DNA from: Paralvinella palmiformis
Lineage: Eukaryota > Annelida > Polychaeta > Terebellida > Alvinellidae
Assembly: GCA_025642065.1 (NCBI GenBank)
Contig: JAODUP010000849.1
Coordinates: forward strand, 106,662 to 170,661
DNA length: 64,000 bases
Direction of reading: 5' to 3'
Shown here: positions 35,251-46,532 of the stretch, piece by piece
Layout of the letters: the number at the start of each line of letters is the position of its first letter
Position numbering within the stretch: the first letter of the stretch is position 1
The notes under the pieces: model-generated
What the model saw: only the letters and a program-made list of their open reading frames with translations
Database searches by the model: none
Told to the model about the DNA's origin: nothing
Made by a program: the position numbers and the translations under genes

Positions 35251-35489
35251 TGTCCTCACTCACTCATTTAATCACCTCCTTAATCACACCAAATAATTAC
35301 TCATCATACAATTATCTGAGGTGATACTTAGAGAAGTATCTATTAGCTGTAATATTTAATAAGTCAACTTTAATGGAACGGACAATCTGCATCATCTTTA
35401 GAACTGAATAACTCTCAATATCTCTCAATTTTCTTCCGCGATATCTATGCTCTTCTGATTTTGACAATTTCTGCTCTTTTTCTCCGACT

Positions 35490-35570
<81 letters not shown>
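35490..35570. repeat. (CT)n-(TA)n compound microsatellite
   Basis: CT run joined to TA run. Confidence 0.97.
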
Positions 35571-35572
<2 letters not shown>

Positions 35573-36165
35573 TATATCTATTTATCTGACACTCTCTGAT
35601 TTTATAATTGCGTGTTTCTCTTGAGCTTAATTATTACCTCAGATATTATACATTGCCTACCTACATTCTATTCTCTTTACGACAATATATGCAATCACTC
35701 GCTCAGTTTGAATATCAAAATAAACGATTAAAATAAATTACATATTTTTCCCATGTTTAGGCACGAGACGTACCTGAGCTATCAACATAATTATTATTAA
35801 TAAACAACAATGACATGAGTCAATAGTTAGGAAGATCTGATATTAATATGTATAGTACGGGGTAGCTAATTCTCGTATTTTGTCATCTGAAATCCGGGCA
35901 TTTCAAAGTGAAGCAACTAAGTTTCTGTATTTAAAACTATTCTAACTGATGACGTCAACAAGGAAATGCATTTGTTTTTCAATTTGTTTTTCATGGTTGT
36001 GAAATACAACAGTTGATATAATGTTTTTCTATAGAATAAAAAAGATGTGACTATTTTTGAGGACTAAAGACTGTCGACGTGACTCTAATACAACCATTTC
36101 GAGGTTCTCTTGTATGGATTATGAAGTAGGAATATCGATCTGCTCGTACACGGCAACTATGATCA
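35571..36165. other. No gene seen
   Basis: AT-rich, nothing recognised. Confidence 0.4.
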
Positions 36166-36167
36166 CG

Positions 36168-36445
36168 TCGAGCCGTGATAGCGCAGTTTGTTAGAGCGTA
36201 GGACTGGTAGCCGATCGGTTGCGGGTTCGAGGCTACGGAGCTGCAATGCCGTCATGTGTCGACTGTCAAATGGGAACCTGACAGAACATGATGTCTATTG
36301 GTACAATTAATGGGTTTTTTTTTGTTCCCAATACACCTCGTTTGATGTTAGCTATGGTATTTAGACCGTTCCAGGTTGTGATTTCATATCTGGATCATAC
36401 CTGGGTTTGTGGGATGTTTTTCTAAGAGATTGCTAAGGCTAAATA
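36168..36445 (+). mobile_element. tRNA-derived SINE, probably with a second SINE behind it
   Basis: GATAGCGCAGTTTGTTAGAGCG (A box) and GTTGCGGGTTCGAGGCTACGG (B box) are near-canonical at 36177-36240. The stretch 36370-36445, with TTGTGGGATGTTTTTC and GAGATTGC, resembles the body of SINE family C, so two elements may adjoin. Confidence 0.6.
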
Positions 36446-36935
36446 AATCAACTCAAATGAAGTTGAATCGAGATATTAACTATATTATGTTGTTAATATG
36501 ATTCTGTATACGGTATTCTGCGGGTCATGGAGCAGCCAAAGTGGTACGTATATGACGATGTTAGGACGGAGATGGTAGACCTTATGCCCCCGGACGGATA
36601 ACCCGAGACACACATTATACATATTCACTGCTTGAAACTCGGTGAATTTCTGGAATTCGTAGGGTTATTCCATAATTTAACCCAATTAATTCTAAACTCA
36701 CTACTAATTGCTAGCCATTATTACGAGGTGTTCAGATACATGTATGTAGATTCCGATTTAGAGCCCCCCTACTCTAAGGCGCTTTATGTATTATGTATCA
36801 TGATGTAATAAAATTGTGTATGGAAAATTCATCCAATAAAGACCAAACCAAGATATATGGTAATGTGTGTGAGATGTTTTGGTAGGTAGTCATTCCTTGG
36901 CCATTTGGTCATTTGGTCGATGCTAATCGCTGAAT
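36446..36935. other. No gene seen
   Basis: Ordinary AT-rich sequence. Confidence 0.4.
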
Positions 36936-36938
36936 ATC

Positions 36939-36941
<3 letters not shown>

Positions 36942-36979
<38 letters not shown>

Positions 36980-37290
36980 TATATTTAATAAAGCTCTCTT
37001 ACTAACAGCTGGTATTCAAAGGTGTCGTACAGTGATACCCCAAATAATAATCTGTAAACGATTTAAGCGATAATCGTTATTTATTTATGAAAGTAACCTC
37101 GATGAAAAGTGTATTTTAGAATGGATTTAAGATTTCCAAGGGACGATTCATTTCTAATATTTGCCGGTAACCTAATCCACAAAATGGGGGCTTCAACAAT
37201 AAATACACAATCACCATATGACTTGAGCCGAGAGAGTGGCACCTGCAATAGTATCTGACTGGATGAGTTGAGTTTTCAGCATAACTTTTA
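36942..37290 (-). mobile_element. 3' end of the L2/CR1-like LINE
   Basis: Begins on the left with an (AAT)n tail and aligns with 3220-3500: TATTCAAAGGTG, TACCCCAAATAATA, then the AAGTGTATTTTAGAATGGAT and TCACCATATGACT stretches. Read on - it is the end of ORF2 plus the 3' UTR. It is 5' truncated and mutated. Confidence 0.75.
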
Positions 37291-38228
37291 TACTCTATAC
37301 TTTAATCGAGGCATGGCTGTAACATGGACTTTTTAATCAACTGGCCTTAAACACGACTCACCGGATTATAGGTTTTGTGGAGTATACGAAAATCGACGGC
37401 AAAGGAAATAGATAAGCTGGACACTCACTCACTATATAGAGGTTAAACAAAACAATACATTAACGCTGTGGAGGTAAATACCGTCACAGGGACAGACAGT
37501 CAGACATGAATTAGCCGATCTAAGCACTTATTGAAAGACAGCGTCAACTATCACAAGTTTACGCCAACGCGGGAATTAATCGCCAACTTAGGACAGCAGC
37601 CATCCATCTATTACCACACACAGGATACCGAGCAGCTTCAAGTGTCAGTGATGGACAGAGGTAATCGAAATTGATAATTACACGGTTGTGTATTTACCCA
37701 ACTTTGGCCTGCAACTGTTAGGTGAAGCACAACTCGGTGATATTTCTCACCGAAGCAAAATAGTATGTAAATATTTTACAATATATAATTGTGTTCAATA
37801 AGGCGTTTCATTTATATACCAACCATACAGAAACATACTGCACAAAATGCTTAATATCGGAACTGCAACAACGAAGTGGTTACGTGACCAGGGTATGGAT
37901 TCGAATTCGACTAATCCCTGTGACTGAAAGTTGTTTCGCTATGGATTCGCCTCGGATCATATCAACCTGCTATTGTCATTACTGAAAATAAGCCAAGCAG
38001 TTAATCATTCACTCATACCCTGACGCTTATTACTCAGTATACAACAATAATATATTTATGTCTTTAATGCATTTCTCGGATGAGAAAACAATAGGCCTAA
38101 CTGCGACATATGTGTACCGAAATGGCCTACAATACACATTATTTTGTTTGTTTTGCCCTGTAGACGTGACCCCTTTGTCACATATGAAAAACGAATTAGT
38201 TGGGCCTTACAGGCTTACGAATAGCCCA
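37291..38228. other. No supported gene
   Basis: A possible B box (GGATTCGAATTCGAC) at about 37897 hints at one more SINE. Otherwise nothing recognised. Confidence 0.35.
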
Positions 38229-38229
38229 G

Positions 38230-38266
<37 letters not shown>
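38229..38266. repeat. (TA)n microsatellite
   Basis: TA run. Further simple arrays follow at 38822-38900 (GT)n and 39003-39066 (TA)n. Between 38267 and 38820 no gene is seen. Confidence 0.95.
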
Positions 38267-38267
<1 letters not shown>

Positions 38268-38998
38268 GAAAACTTGGTTTTGGGGCCGGAGACCTTTAAT
38301 CCCGGAATAACCCAATTAAAAGGTGGCTGGAATCTTGCCCATTCCTATCACATATCTAATCAAGTGGCGCACAATAAGCGCGTCATTTCGCTTGGCGGCG
38401 GATTACACATGTCTCGCTGTATCTGTTATATACGACGTTCAGTTTATCAGTAGTCCACACACTGGACGTTTCGGCCACCGAGCCGGCGATAATACCCTCC
38501 ATTGTCTAATATCTTCCTGTGGTGGCTGATACCGGAGTATTATCAGACAATTTGTCACGTTTCACCATCTAGTCACCTCGTGATAAGAGTGGCTGATAAT
38601 TAATCATCTGTAACACGTAGTTAGTATACTGTATGGTGTGAGGTTAGGCCAGCTTTAGGTAGAGGGACTACTGAGGGCGGCGGCGGGGTGGGGGAGGGGT
38701 GATCTATAATAACACCAGCTAAGTGTATAATTAGCGAACTATATGATGGCTTTGGCTAACCCGAGATGATAACGATGATCAATTGGGATTATCTCAGGCC
38801 GTTAGTGGGTGGTTTATTTTTAATTGTGTGTCTGTGTGTGCATGTGTGTGTGTGTGTGCGCGTGCGTTCGTGTGTGTGTGCGTGTGTGTGTGTGTGTCTT
38901 TTGTGTTACATAGAATAAAGGTGTGGACGAAGGCTTTTGTGATATTTTAAAATTTTAATGAACTTTGAACCGAAGTATTCATATCCGACTGGAAAATA

Positions 38999-39047
<49 letters not shown>

Positions 39048-39499
39048 TTATTTATATATATATATTGTAGAAGTCAAATACCTTTTAGGATATCGGTAAT
39101 ACTCAACATCATATTTTAATTACCTGTATTGTTTATGTAACCATCCACGTTACACGTTTACGACTTATTTCTAACCAGCCCCCCCTTTCCCGACTTAGTC
39201 TCTTCTCTGACCAGACATCGGGCCGCCGTTTTCCAGAGTCTCAAATTCGATATTAATATCCTAAGCCGAGGATTACAAAGAGACGACGGATAACTCGGTC
39301 GAGATGATGTCCTTGATATGTCATTGACGACATAGAACAGAGAGAAAACGAATCGTTGCTGAAGTGATGTTGGTTGAATTGAAGAAGGAAAAAAAACTGG
39401 ATTAGTTCAATGTGAAGCTCCACTTGAATATGTGTAGAAATGGTATTACCTGTTATCAACCAGTTTGTTATTGTTATTGATTGGTTGATTGACTGATTG

Positions 39500-40130
39500 A
39501 ATCAGGGAGTGAGTGAGTGAGTGAGCGGGTGAGTGAGTCAGTGTGAGTTACTGGGTGAACGAGCGAATGAGTCAGCGGGTGAGTGTGTGAATGAGTGAGT
39601 GCATCAGGCAGTCAATATGATATTTTTACAGTCCTAACTGGGGAATGCTAGTTAATGAAAGTTACATACAGTTATACACTGTTACCGTGTAATATATCTT
39701 ATATCATCCATCTAAAATGTCATGGACTTCCTTTCATCTGATGGGATCAGTAATCCTTTAATTGTTTAAGTATCTCCCCTCCTTTTATTTGTTTGCATCA
39801 TGTTGCCAAATCTGAGGCGGCATTGGCACTAGATATGAGTTGGTGGGTTTGCAGAGGTGCAACTGTATAATTGACTTAATGACTGACTAACTGACTAAAT
39901 GACTGACTGACTGACTAACTGATTGAATGACTAGCTGATTGACTGAATCACTCACTCATTCACGCATCCATTGACTCACCACGTGAGTGAGTAACTGATT
40001 CATTCACTCAATAATACATTCACTGACTGACTGACTGACTGACTGACTGACTGACTGACTGACTGACTGACTGACTGACTGACTGATTGACTGACTGACT
40101 GATTGCCTCACTCACTCACACACTCACTCG
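39500..40130. repeat. Scattered tetranucleotide repeats: GTGA, ACTG, CTCA
   Basis: (GTGA)n at 39507-39600, degenerate ACTG units at 39870-39970, and a pure (GACT)n run of about 17 units at 40022-40090, ending in CTCA. Confidence 0.9.
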
Positions 40131-40505
40131 CTCTGTTGTCTGTTATATCCTTTGCACACGACATCACTAGTATCACCCACAAACCCATCAACTCACATCC
40201 TGTGCCGATGACGACACAGATATGCCGTGACACAGACTAATGATTGTAGTTAACTATTTACTGACCAGTCAGAGCGTTATCTCATGTATTCCGACAACTA
40301 GCGCTTCGCACTTTATAAACGCGGATAATGCCAGCCCATCGGGGCATGAAGTGTCAAGGTTTTGTTGTGTGTTACACCAAGATGTATACAATAAAATCAT
40401 GCTGTGAGATTACGGGCTGTACCGAATCAGTTTGATGTTGTCGTCCATCACGAAAGAGCGATAATGAATGGGGGAAAATATGTTAATGGTAAGTTAAGTG
40501 TAACT

Positions 40506-40540
<35 letters not shown>

Positions 40541-41340
40541 GACTAAGAGGTATTATAGACAGGTTTTACTGTACGTATATAGACTGTTAGACGTTATATG
40601 CGAAATCCAGCCCGTTAGCGAGCCAGCTACATGCAATGCGGAACTGCGATGTACAGAGAAAGAAGGAAACGCTTAATACCAGATTTGTTTATTGTGCGTT
40701 TGTTTCTTGTATTGCACAGATCATTGTACTTTAGAGTTCTGTCTAATTATGTCCTAGTATGAAACGATTTTGAATTGATCCTTTCCCTCGTGTGTGTGTG
40801 TGTGCGTGTGTGTGAATGTGTTTAGAGTGTTACATAAAGTCCACTTTGAGAAAATACGTGATCTTACTTAAATCAACCAACTCGGAGAAATATCCAATCC
40901 AGTTATCCGGATTGGCTGTAGCACAGGCTTGTGAGGACACGACAAGTGTACGCCTACTTGTCGATGAATCGGCGGAACCATATCACGTGACTACGTTTCC
41001 TTGCGATGAACACTCATTATTAGAAACATTGACTTTGTTTCCTCTTTACCTGTTTGAGGAGAAGAAAAACGTATCTGAAAATATTTGCTAATTGCAAGAA
41101 GGAAACAAAGCCGCCTTGGTGGTGTTAGGGTGTTTGGGGATGTTGTTTAAGGGTTGACGTGTACAGAATATCGGGGTTCCATCAGCGATCTTGATACCAT
41201 AGTAGAAGATTATATCATGCAACCCTGGTAACTGACGGTGTTTACTCTCGATTTATTCATATAACCCACAAATTATTAATCTATGAAGACAGCCAATCAT
41301 GTAAATAACTGTCGTTCATATTATTAGTATTATTAATGTT
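40131..41340. other. No supported gene
   Basis: A short (CT)n run at 40508-40537 and (GT)n at 40792-40814. Frames at 40404-40676 and 40816-41091 (+) start in or near these repeats and match nothing known. Confidence 0.35.
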
Positions 41341-41651
41341 GTAATAATTTTATTATTATTATTATTAGTAGTAGTAGTAGTAGTAATAGTAGTATTAGTA
41401 GTAGTAAATCCACTATATATTAATGGTAATATGATTATTTCCACTCATTATCCGTTGGCCTGGACAGGTTTGTTACGCAGCTGTATGAGTAGCAGCTGGA
41501 AGCCCCCTCAGGGTGTTGAACTATTTACAGACCTATGAACAAAAGTTATAAAACAGATGAAAAGTTCTTAGATTAGCCACCACGGATTTGTATTACATAA
41601 CCAATGAACTGTCTCCCCGAAAGAATTCATAGGGAATCCCAGAAGCAACGT

Positions 41652-41860
41652 GACGAACTAGAACAACTGAAACGGCTAGAACAACTAGAACAACTGAAAC
41701 GGCTAGAACAACTAGAACAACTGAAACGGCTAGAACAACTAGAACAACTGAAACGGCTAGAACAACTAGAACAACTGAAACGGCTAGAACAACTAGAACA
41801 ACTGAAACGGCTAGAACAACTAGAACAACTGAAACGGCTAGAACAACTACAACAACTAAG
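41652..41860. repeat. 27-base minisatellite
   Basis: Six uninterrupted, identical 27-base units (41676-41837) plus partial units on both sides. Each unit is three related 9-mers (GAACAACTA, GAACAACTG, AAACGGCTA). On + it reads as a Leu/Glu/Gln/Lys/Arg 9-residue repeat, and on - as Ser/Cys or Val repeats. The near identity of units implies recent expansion or homogenisation. CAA/AAC-rich simple sequence follows to about 42130. Confidence 0.95.
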
Positions 41861-42209
41861 AACAATAAATATCACAACAATAATTATAATTTAAAAAAAA
41901 CATGAACGATAACGAAAGTAAAACAACAATAACAATAACATAAACAATTGAAATAACAATAATTACGTCAACATTTGAATTACAACAACAACAACAACAT
42001 CAACAACTAGAACAAAAACATCAACACTAGTACCAGCACCAACGACAACAACAACAGCTAGCAATTCTAGTAGATCATCGAGAATAATAACACCAATGAT
42101 AACAACAACAACAACAACAACAACAACACAAGCGGGCCGAATGATGTCAGCGAATCGAATTCTTTGCCAAATATTCCCAAGTCAATCCGGATCTAGAGAC
42201 CTTATAAAC

Positions 42210-42560
42210 GACTAACTTCCGTGCCGCCAGCAGTGGCTCACCTCGACACGTCGGTCGGTCGTGTAGGGGGGGGGGCGGAAGTGGAACAGGGCGCCATTAT
42301 CGGTGGAGATGCCTTCAAATGGCATGCTGTGAGGCTGGGCTTAATATCCCATTCTGGTGACGTTTACACCGAAGGCCGTAATGGCCTATCAGTATACAGC
42401 CGGCGTGCCGAGATTGTTTGCTCGAGTGGGTGACGTTGATGGTCGGCGAGGTTTCCGCATCGAGGGTGTTCACTTGTTTAAGGTTAATTAGGTACCTCGT
42501 CACGTGACCGGATGCTATTTTGCCCTGAAAACCAAAACCGTTGACTTACGGCAGCTGCTT
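42210..42560. promoter_or_regulatory. CpG-rich stretch upstream of the receptor gene
   Basis: GC- and CpG-richer than its surroundings, with CACGTGAC at about 42500-42507 and a G run at 42267-42275. It lies 1.6 kb upstream of the first receptor exon found, so it may hold the promoter or a first exon. Position is the only support. Confidence 0.25.
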
Positions 42561-42593
42561 GTTTACTCGATGTAATCCTTATTGATTTTCATC

Positions 42594-42594
42594 G

Positions 42595-42627
<33 letters not shown>

Positions 42628-42630
42628 GTG

Positions 42631-42661
<31 letters not shown>

Positions 42662-42674
42662 ATATATATATATG

Positions 42675-42731
<57 letters not shown>

Positions 42732-42740
42732 CATTTAAAG
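42594..42740. repeat. (TA)n-(GT)n compound microsatellite
   Basis: TA and GT runs alternate, ending in a 60-base GT run. A short (GC)n-(GT)n run follows at 42826-42860. Confidence 0.97.
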
Positions 42741-42924
42741 CCGATCCAGGGATCAACCGATACCTAGAATTTGCTGTCATTTCTCCGAAGGTTATTGGCC
42801 ACAAAACAGAATTGATTCTATTTTGCGTGCGTGCGCGTGCGCGCGCGCGTGTGTGTGTTTGTGCGTGTCCTGAAAAAAGAGAGAGGGTGAAATTTCCCAT
42901 TTCTGACAGTATACTCTCTCCAAT

Positions 42925-43090
42925 GCCCCGCTATAATGGCATGCTAAGCCACGAGGGCATGACGAAATATAATGCCATACTATACTATAAAAAGGTTATA
43001 CTAATACATGGAATGTTATACCATAATGGGACGACATACCAGAATGAGATGGCACACGATAATGGAATCTGGTGCCATAATCTGATGTGG
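42925..43090. repeat. Degenerate ATAATGGNATG-type repeat
   Basis: Seven or so imperfect units around ATAATGG or ATAATGC, irregular spacing of 20-25 bases. It accounts for part of a long + frame here. Confidence 0.55.
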
Positions 43091-43711
43091 GCACCTCATT
43101 TCGGCATTGGTCGGCATTACGAGTGGAGGCCACAATCACGTTTATCCGACAACGACGTTGGCAACGCCGACGGCTGTTTTTATTCATCAGTGACTCGTCA
43201 TACAGCATGTCACGTAAATGTCACGTATGAGTCTCGCATTGTGTGCCGGCGGTGGCGGACCTTTGAGACACAAAACGCTTCTGACACGCAATCAATTATA
43301 AATGGACGTTCGTGAAAGCTCCGGGTGGATACGACCTATTATCGGTGCGTGGCGGTGACATTGTTGCCAGATAGAGGGATAGTTCGCGTGAAAAGAATCA
43401 TCCCGTCCAATACTCGGACATACACGCTATTCGATTGAGGGAGTCAAATGCATTAACCCCCCCCCCCCCGGTGTACGACTACACGGCGCCTATATTCAAA
43501 CTGCGCCTGGGGGTTGTGATGGTAAATAGTCGATCATAACGCAGAGCGGTCTAACTATTTGTCACACTTTACACACGAATATGACCAATTAGAGCATGTA
43601 ATTGGGACCCCCGGGGTCCAGTAGTCTGTTCCTACCATTACCTTCTATCATAAAGCAGTATTCATTTAAAGGCACCGCGCTCTTTTGTTCCCTCAGTCTA
43701 TTCCTTTTACG

Positions 43712-43748
<37 letters not shown>

Positions 43749-44121
43749 CCGATTGCGCGGTTCACCACACACGCATCTAACATCGAGCTCCGAAATAACA
43801 ACATTCAAATTTTGGTTCAAAAACAAAATGGCCGCATTATTTAACCGGACGTGACACGCACTGTATCAAGTACGGCCAGCCAAGTGTCCAAAAAATCGTT
43901 CATAACAGGCTTCGTACCACATTAAGATATTTTGCTAATTAAGCCATTGCAGGTATATGAACTGGACTATGAGTTTGCCCAACCCCTATACTAGATGCGC
44001 CACTGAGATCGATTCTTATCGATGACATTGGGGAATAGAAGTGTTGCAATTATTATTATTGTTATTAATAGATGAGATCTGAAAAATTAATGATTATCTG
44101 TTAAATGTTGGATATTTTCAG
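43091..44121. other. Region just upstream of the receptor exons
   Basis: Contains a C run at 43460-43470 and a (CA)n run at 43708-43746. The missing first coding exon of the receptor, which must end two bases into a codon, was looked for here and not found. Confidence 0.4.
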
Positions 44122-44239
44122 AACGTGGAACGAGGATCCGCAGAGTGGATTAAATGACCTCTCTAGGGATCCAGTATCTCCAGAGTTCCTCAGTTATATA
44201 GAGAATATCGTCTACCATCTGTCACCGTCTGATACTGAG
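44122..44239 (+). CDS. Receptor gene, N-terminal exon
   Basis: The acceptor GGATATTTTCAG ends at 44121 and the donor GAG|GTAAAT starts at 44240. After one base that completes a codon, 39 codons are open; the other two frames contain stops. The peptide runs from TWNEDPQSGLNDL to ENIVYHLSPSDTE. It joins in phase 0 to the exon at 45231, continuing as ALLEKLNVSDIKYILEL. This forms the extracellular N-terminal segment of the receptor. The acidic, helix-prone character matches the N-terminal half of the next exon. An earlier exon with the start codon must exist, since this one begins inside a codon. Exon borders are seen directly; joining is inferred from phase and position. Confidence 0.75.
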
Positions 44240-45230
44240 GTAAATTATTTGATACAGGAATAATGGTGGTAAATATAGGAATACTAATAATATTAATAAC
44301 AAAAATAATAATAACAATAATACTGATAGCAGAGGTAGCAATAACAGTACTGCATATAGTTGTGCTGAAAGCATGTTAGTCGTAGCAGTAGCAGTTGTAA
44401 ACGTAGTAGTAGTAGTAGTAGTAGTATTGAGAATGTTTATTTAGGCAAACATTGGATGTGACTAAGACTATAGTACCTATCTCAGATTAGAGGGTCACGT
44501 ATTAGATATTCGCCATATTTGTTATCGATTCTATATAATCCATATAACTGTGTGTACAATAATTCCTGCCTTAACTCCGCTGGACCATCCGAATGATTTA
44601 TTTTCTCCTTGTTGATCAATGATTATTTGCATTGACAAGTTATCAGCTTCTTCCGGTTTTATTGTCTTCGTATATATAAATGAGGATTACGAAAGGAATT
44701 TCTAGAATATAAGAAATCCCGTTAAAAATCCCGTACCATTTTAGAACCCAGAAAGGCATCAATTCACTCATTCACCAAATATTTCGTCAGCGAAGCTCAC
44801 GAGGCTAAAGTACACGGTACTTTATTATGAAGGGCAAGAAAGAAAATATATATTTTCCAGTCATGTGCCGAGGAAAAAAGATTATAGTATATCACTGTTG
44901 AAGGCACAAATAGATAGCAACTGTGATAGGGGGCTCCGATAGGTGGCGTCATCGTTGGGGTAGGTCGTCTGCGCTCGTAAAATCTCATGGATATCCAATA
45001 TGTCGTCTAGACGCTTATCAAAACATAAACATTGAGGGACAGAAAAAAACATATTTATTTTTATGGTTTGGCCGGAATACTGATGCTTTAAAGCGTAGAC
45101 TGTTTCGTAAATATAGTTATATGTGTTATAGAGAACCCAAATTAGGTTTGCGATATAGGTGACACATTTCTATGAGTCCCTTCCTTCCACGTAGTTGTCC
45201 ACTCATCGTGTTTTATCTTTCGCGTTCCAG
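44240..45230 (+). other. Phase-0 intron of the receptor gene
   Basis: Starts GTAAAT and ends TCGCGTTCCAG, 991 bases. AT-rich, with (GTA)n triplets near 44405-44428. No other element recognised. Confidence 0.7.
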
Positions 45231-46532
45231 GCGCTGCTCGAGAAGCTAAACGTATCCGACATCAAGTACATTCTAGAGTTGGTGGCCGCAGCCAGGCGGA
45301 GCAGCTTCGACGAGATGTACATCAAGGAGCTGGAGGACCAGCTGATGCCGTACCACGAGTTCCGCGTGCACAAGCTGCTGCTGCTGTACGTGCCGCCCGT
45401 GCTGCTGGTGCTCGGCACACTGGGCAACCTCTTCTCGTTCATCATCCTCACCCGGCGCCAGATGAGGTCGGTCTCGTCGTACATCTATCTGGCCGTGCTC
45501 TCCATCACCGACACGCTGGTGCTGCACGTCGGCCTGCTTCGGCTCTGGGTCGGCGAGCTGACCCGCTTCGACATCCGCGACCATTCGGACTGGATCTGCA
45601 AGTGCATCAACGTGTTCGGCTACACGGTCAGCGACTACTCGGTGTGGCTGATCGTGGCCGTCACCGTCGAGCGCTACATCGCCGTCTGCCACGCGCTGAA
45701 GGCGCCGGCGATGTGCAACCGGCGTCGAGCGGCCAAGGTCATCGTCGGCACCGGTCTGGTAATCTTCGCCATCAACTTCCATTTCTTCTTCACGACCGAA
45801 ATCCGCTACAGCTCGATCGACGGCAGCGACGACGTGATGGGCCAGTGCAATCCGGCGAAGGGCTTCGACCATTTCATCAAGTTCTGGCACTGGGTCGATG
45901 CCATCATCTACTCGTTCTTGCCCTTCATCGGGCTCAGCGTCCTCAATGGGCTCATCATCCAGAAGGTGTACTTAGCGAAGCGCGCCCGCAACCAGCTCTC
46001 GGCGCACGTGAACAGTGACCGCCAGGGCGGCAGGTCGCCCGGCCATCAGACTTCGTCGTCGTCGTCGTCGCGAGGCACAGAGAGCAACGCCCGGTTGACG
46101 GTGATGCTGTTGACCATTTCGTTCGCGTTCGTCATCACGACGCTGCCCATGAACATCAACCTGATATTGACATTCTATTGGAACGCCAAGGCCGGCAGCT
46201 TGGAGCAGGAGGCCAAGTTCGGGCTGTTCGCCAAGGCGACCATGGTCCGGACAATCACAGAGCTGCTAATGTACACGAACCATTCGATGAATTTCTTCCT
46301 CTACTGCGCCACTGGGCAGCGATTCCGTCAGCAGCTCTGCAATCTGTTCTGCTCGCGCCGGCGGCGTGGGCGCAGCGCCAACGGGGCGCCCTCTAACGCC
46401 TACCAGACCGAAATGACACAGCTACAGCTCAACAAGTTGGACGTCTGCAAGCGAACACAGGTCGCCGAGCACAGTCGGGAGGGCCACCGCAAAGTGCATT
46501 ACGCGCCGATCCAGGATAACCGATTCTCTTGA
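45231..46532 (+). CDS. Class A (rhodopsin-family) neuropeptide-type G-protein-coupled receptor, main exon
   Basis: 433 residues and a stop, numbered here from 45231. An extracellular N-terminus with an NVS glycosylation site (7-9) and the segment LMPYHEFRVHK leads to seven hydrophobic helices: TM1 about 48-74 (GN at 65-66), TM2 83-107 (LSITD, Asp94), TM3 126-148 ending ERY (147-149, the DRY box), TM4 168-190, TM5 223-248, TM6 288-314, TM7 339-361. Cys123 or Cys125 and Cys206 can form the TM3-loop disulphide. Helix 8 (FRQQLCNLFC) and a basic, Ser-poor tail follow. TM6 has TTLP in place of CWxP, and TM7 ends NFFLY in place of NPxxY. Both occur in FMRFamide/myosuppressin-like and related lophotrochozoan orphan receptors. 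Intracellular loop 3 has a six-Ser run (TCGTCG DNA). The exon is much richer in G/C than its flanks. The ligand is unknown. It likely sits in the plasma membrane and couples to G proteins. The reading frame is intact. Confidence 0.93.
   Translation, partial: ALLEKLNVSDIKYILELVAAARRSSFDEMYIKELEDQLMPYHEFRVHKLLLLYVPPVLLVLGTLGNLFSFIILTRRQMRSVSSYIYLAVLSITDTLVLHVGLLRLWVGELTRFDIRDHSDWICKCINVFGYTVSDYSVWLIVAVTVERYIAVCHALKAPAMCNRRRAAKVIVGTGLVIFAINFHFFFTTEIRYSSIDGSDDVMGQCNPAKGFDHFIKFWHWVDAIIYSFLPFIGLSVLNGLIIQKVYLAKRARNQLSAHVNSDRQGGRSPGHQTSSSSSSRGTESNARLTVMLLTISFAFVITTLPMNINLILTFYWNAKAGSLEQEAKFGLFAKATMVRTITELLMYTNHSMNFFLYCATGQRFRQQLCNLFCSRRRRGRSANGAPSNAYQTEMTQLQLNKLDVCKRTQVAEHSREGHRKVHYAPIQDNRFS

Noticed and set aside
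40816..41091. 91-codon + frame
   Set aside because: Looks fairly protein-like, but starts inside a GT repeat, lacks good splice sites and matches nothing known to me.
41604..41894. 96-codon frame with Leu-Glu-Gln-Lys-Arg repeats as a coiled-coil gene
   Set aside because: The frame is a 27-base DNA minisatellite. Flanking codons are low-complexity, with no splice sites or known relatives.
42626..43315. 229-codon + frame upstream of the receptor
   Set aside because: Begins in TA/GT repeats and runs through a degenerate ATAATGG repeat. No donor fits the phase that the 44122 exon needs.
45273..45890. 205-codon open frame antisense to the receptor
   Set aside because: Shadow of the GC-rich receptor exon. 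The peptide is Asp/Val/His/Arg-rich with no domain.
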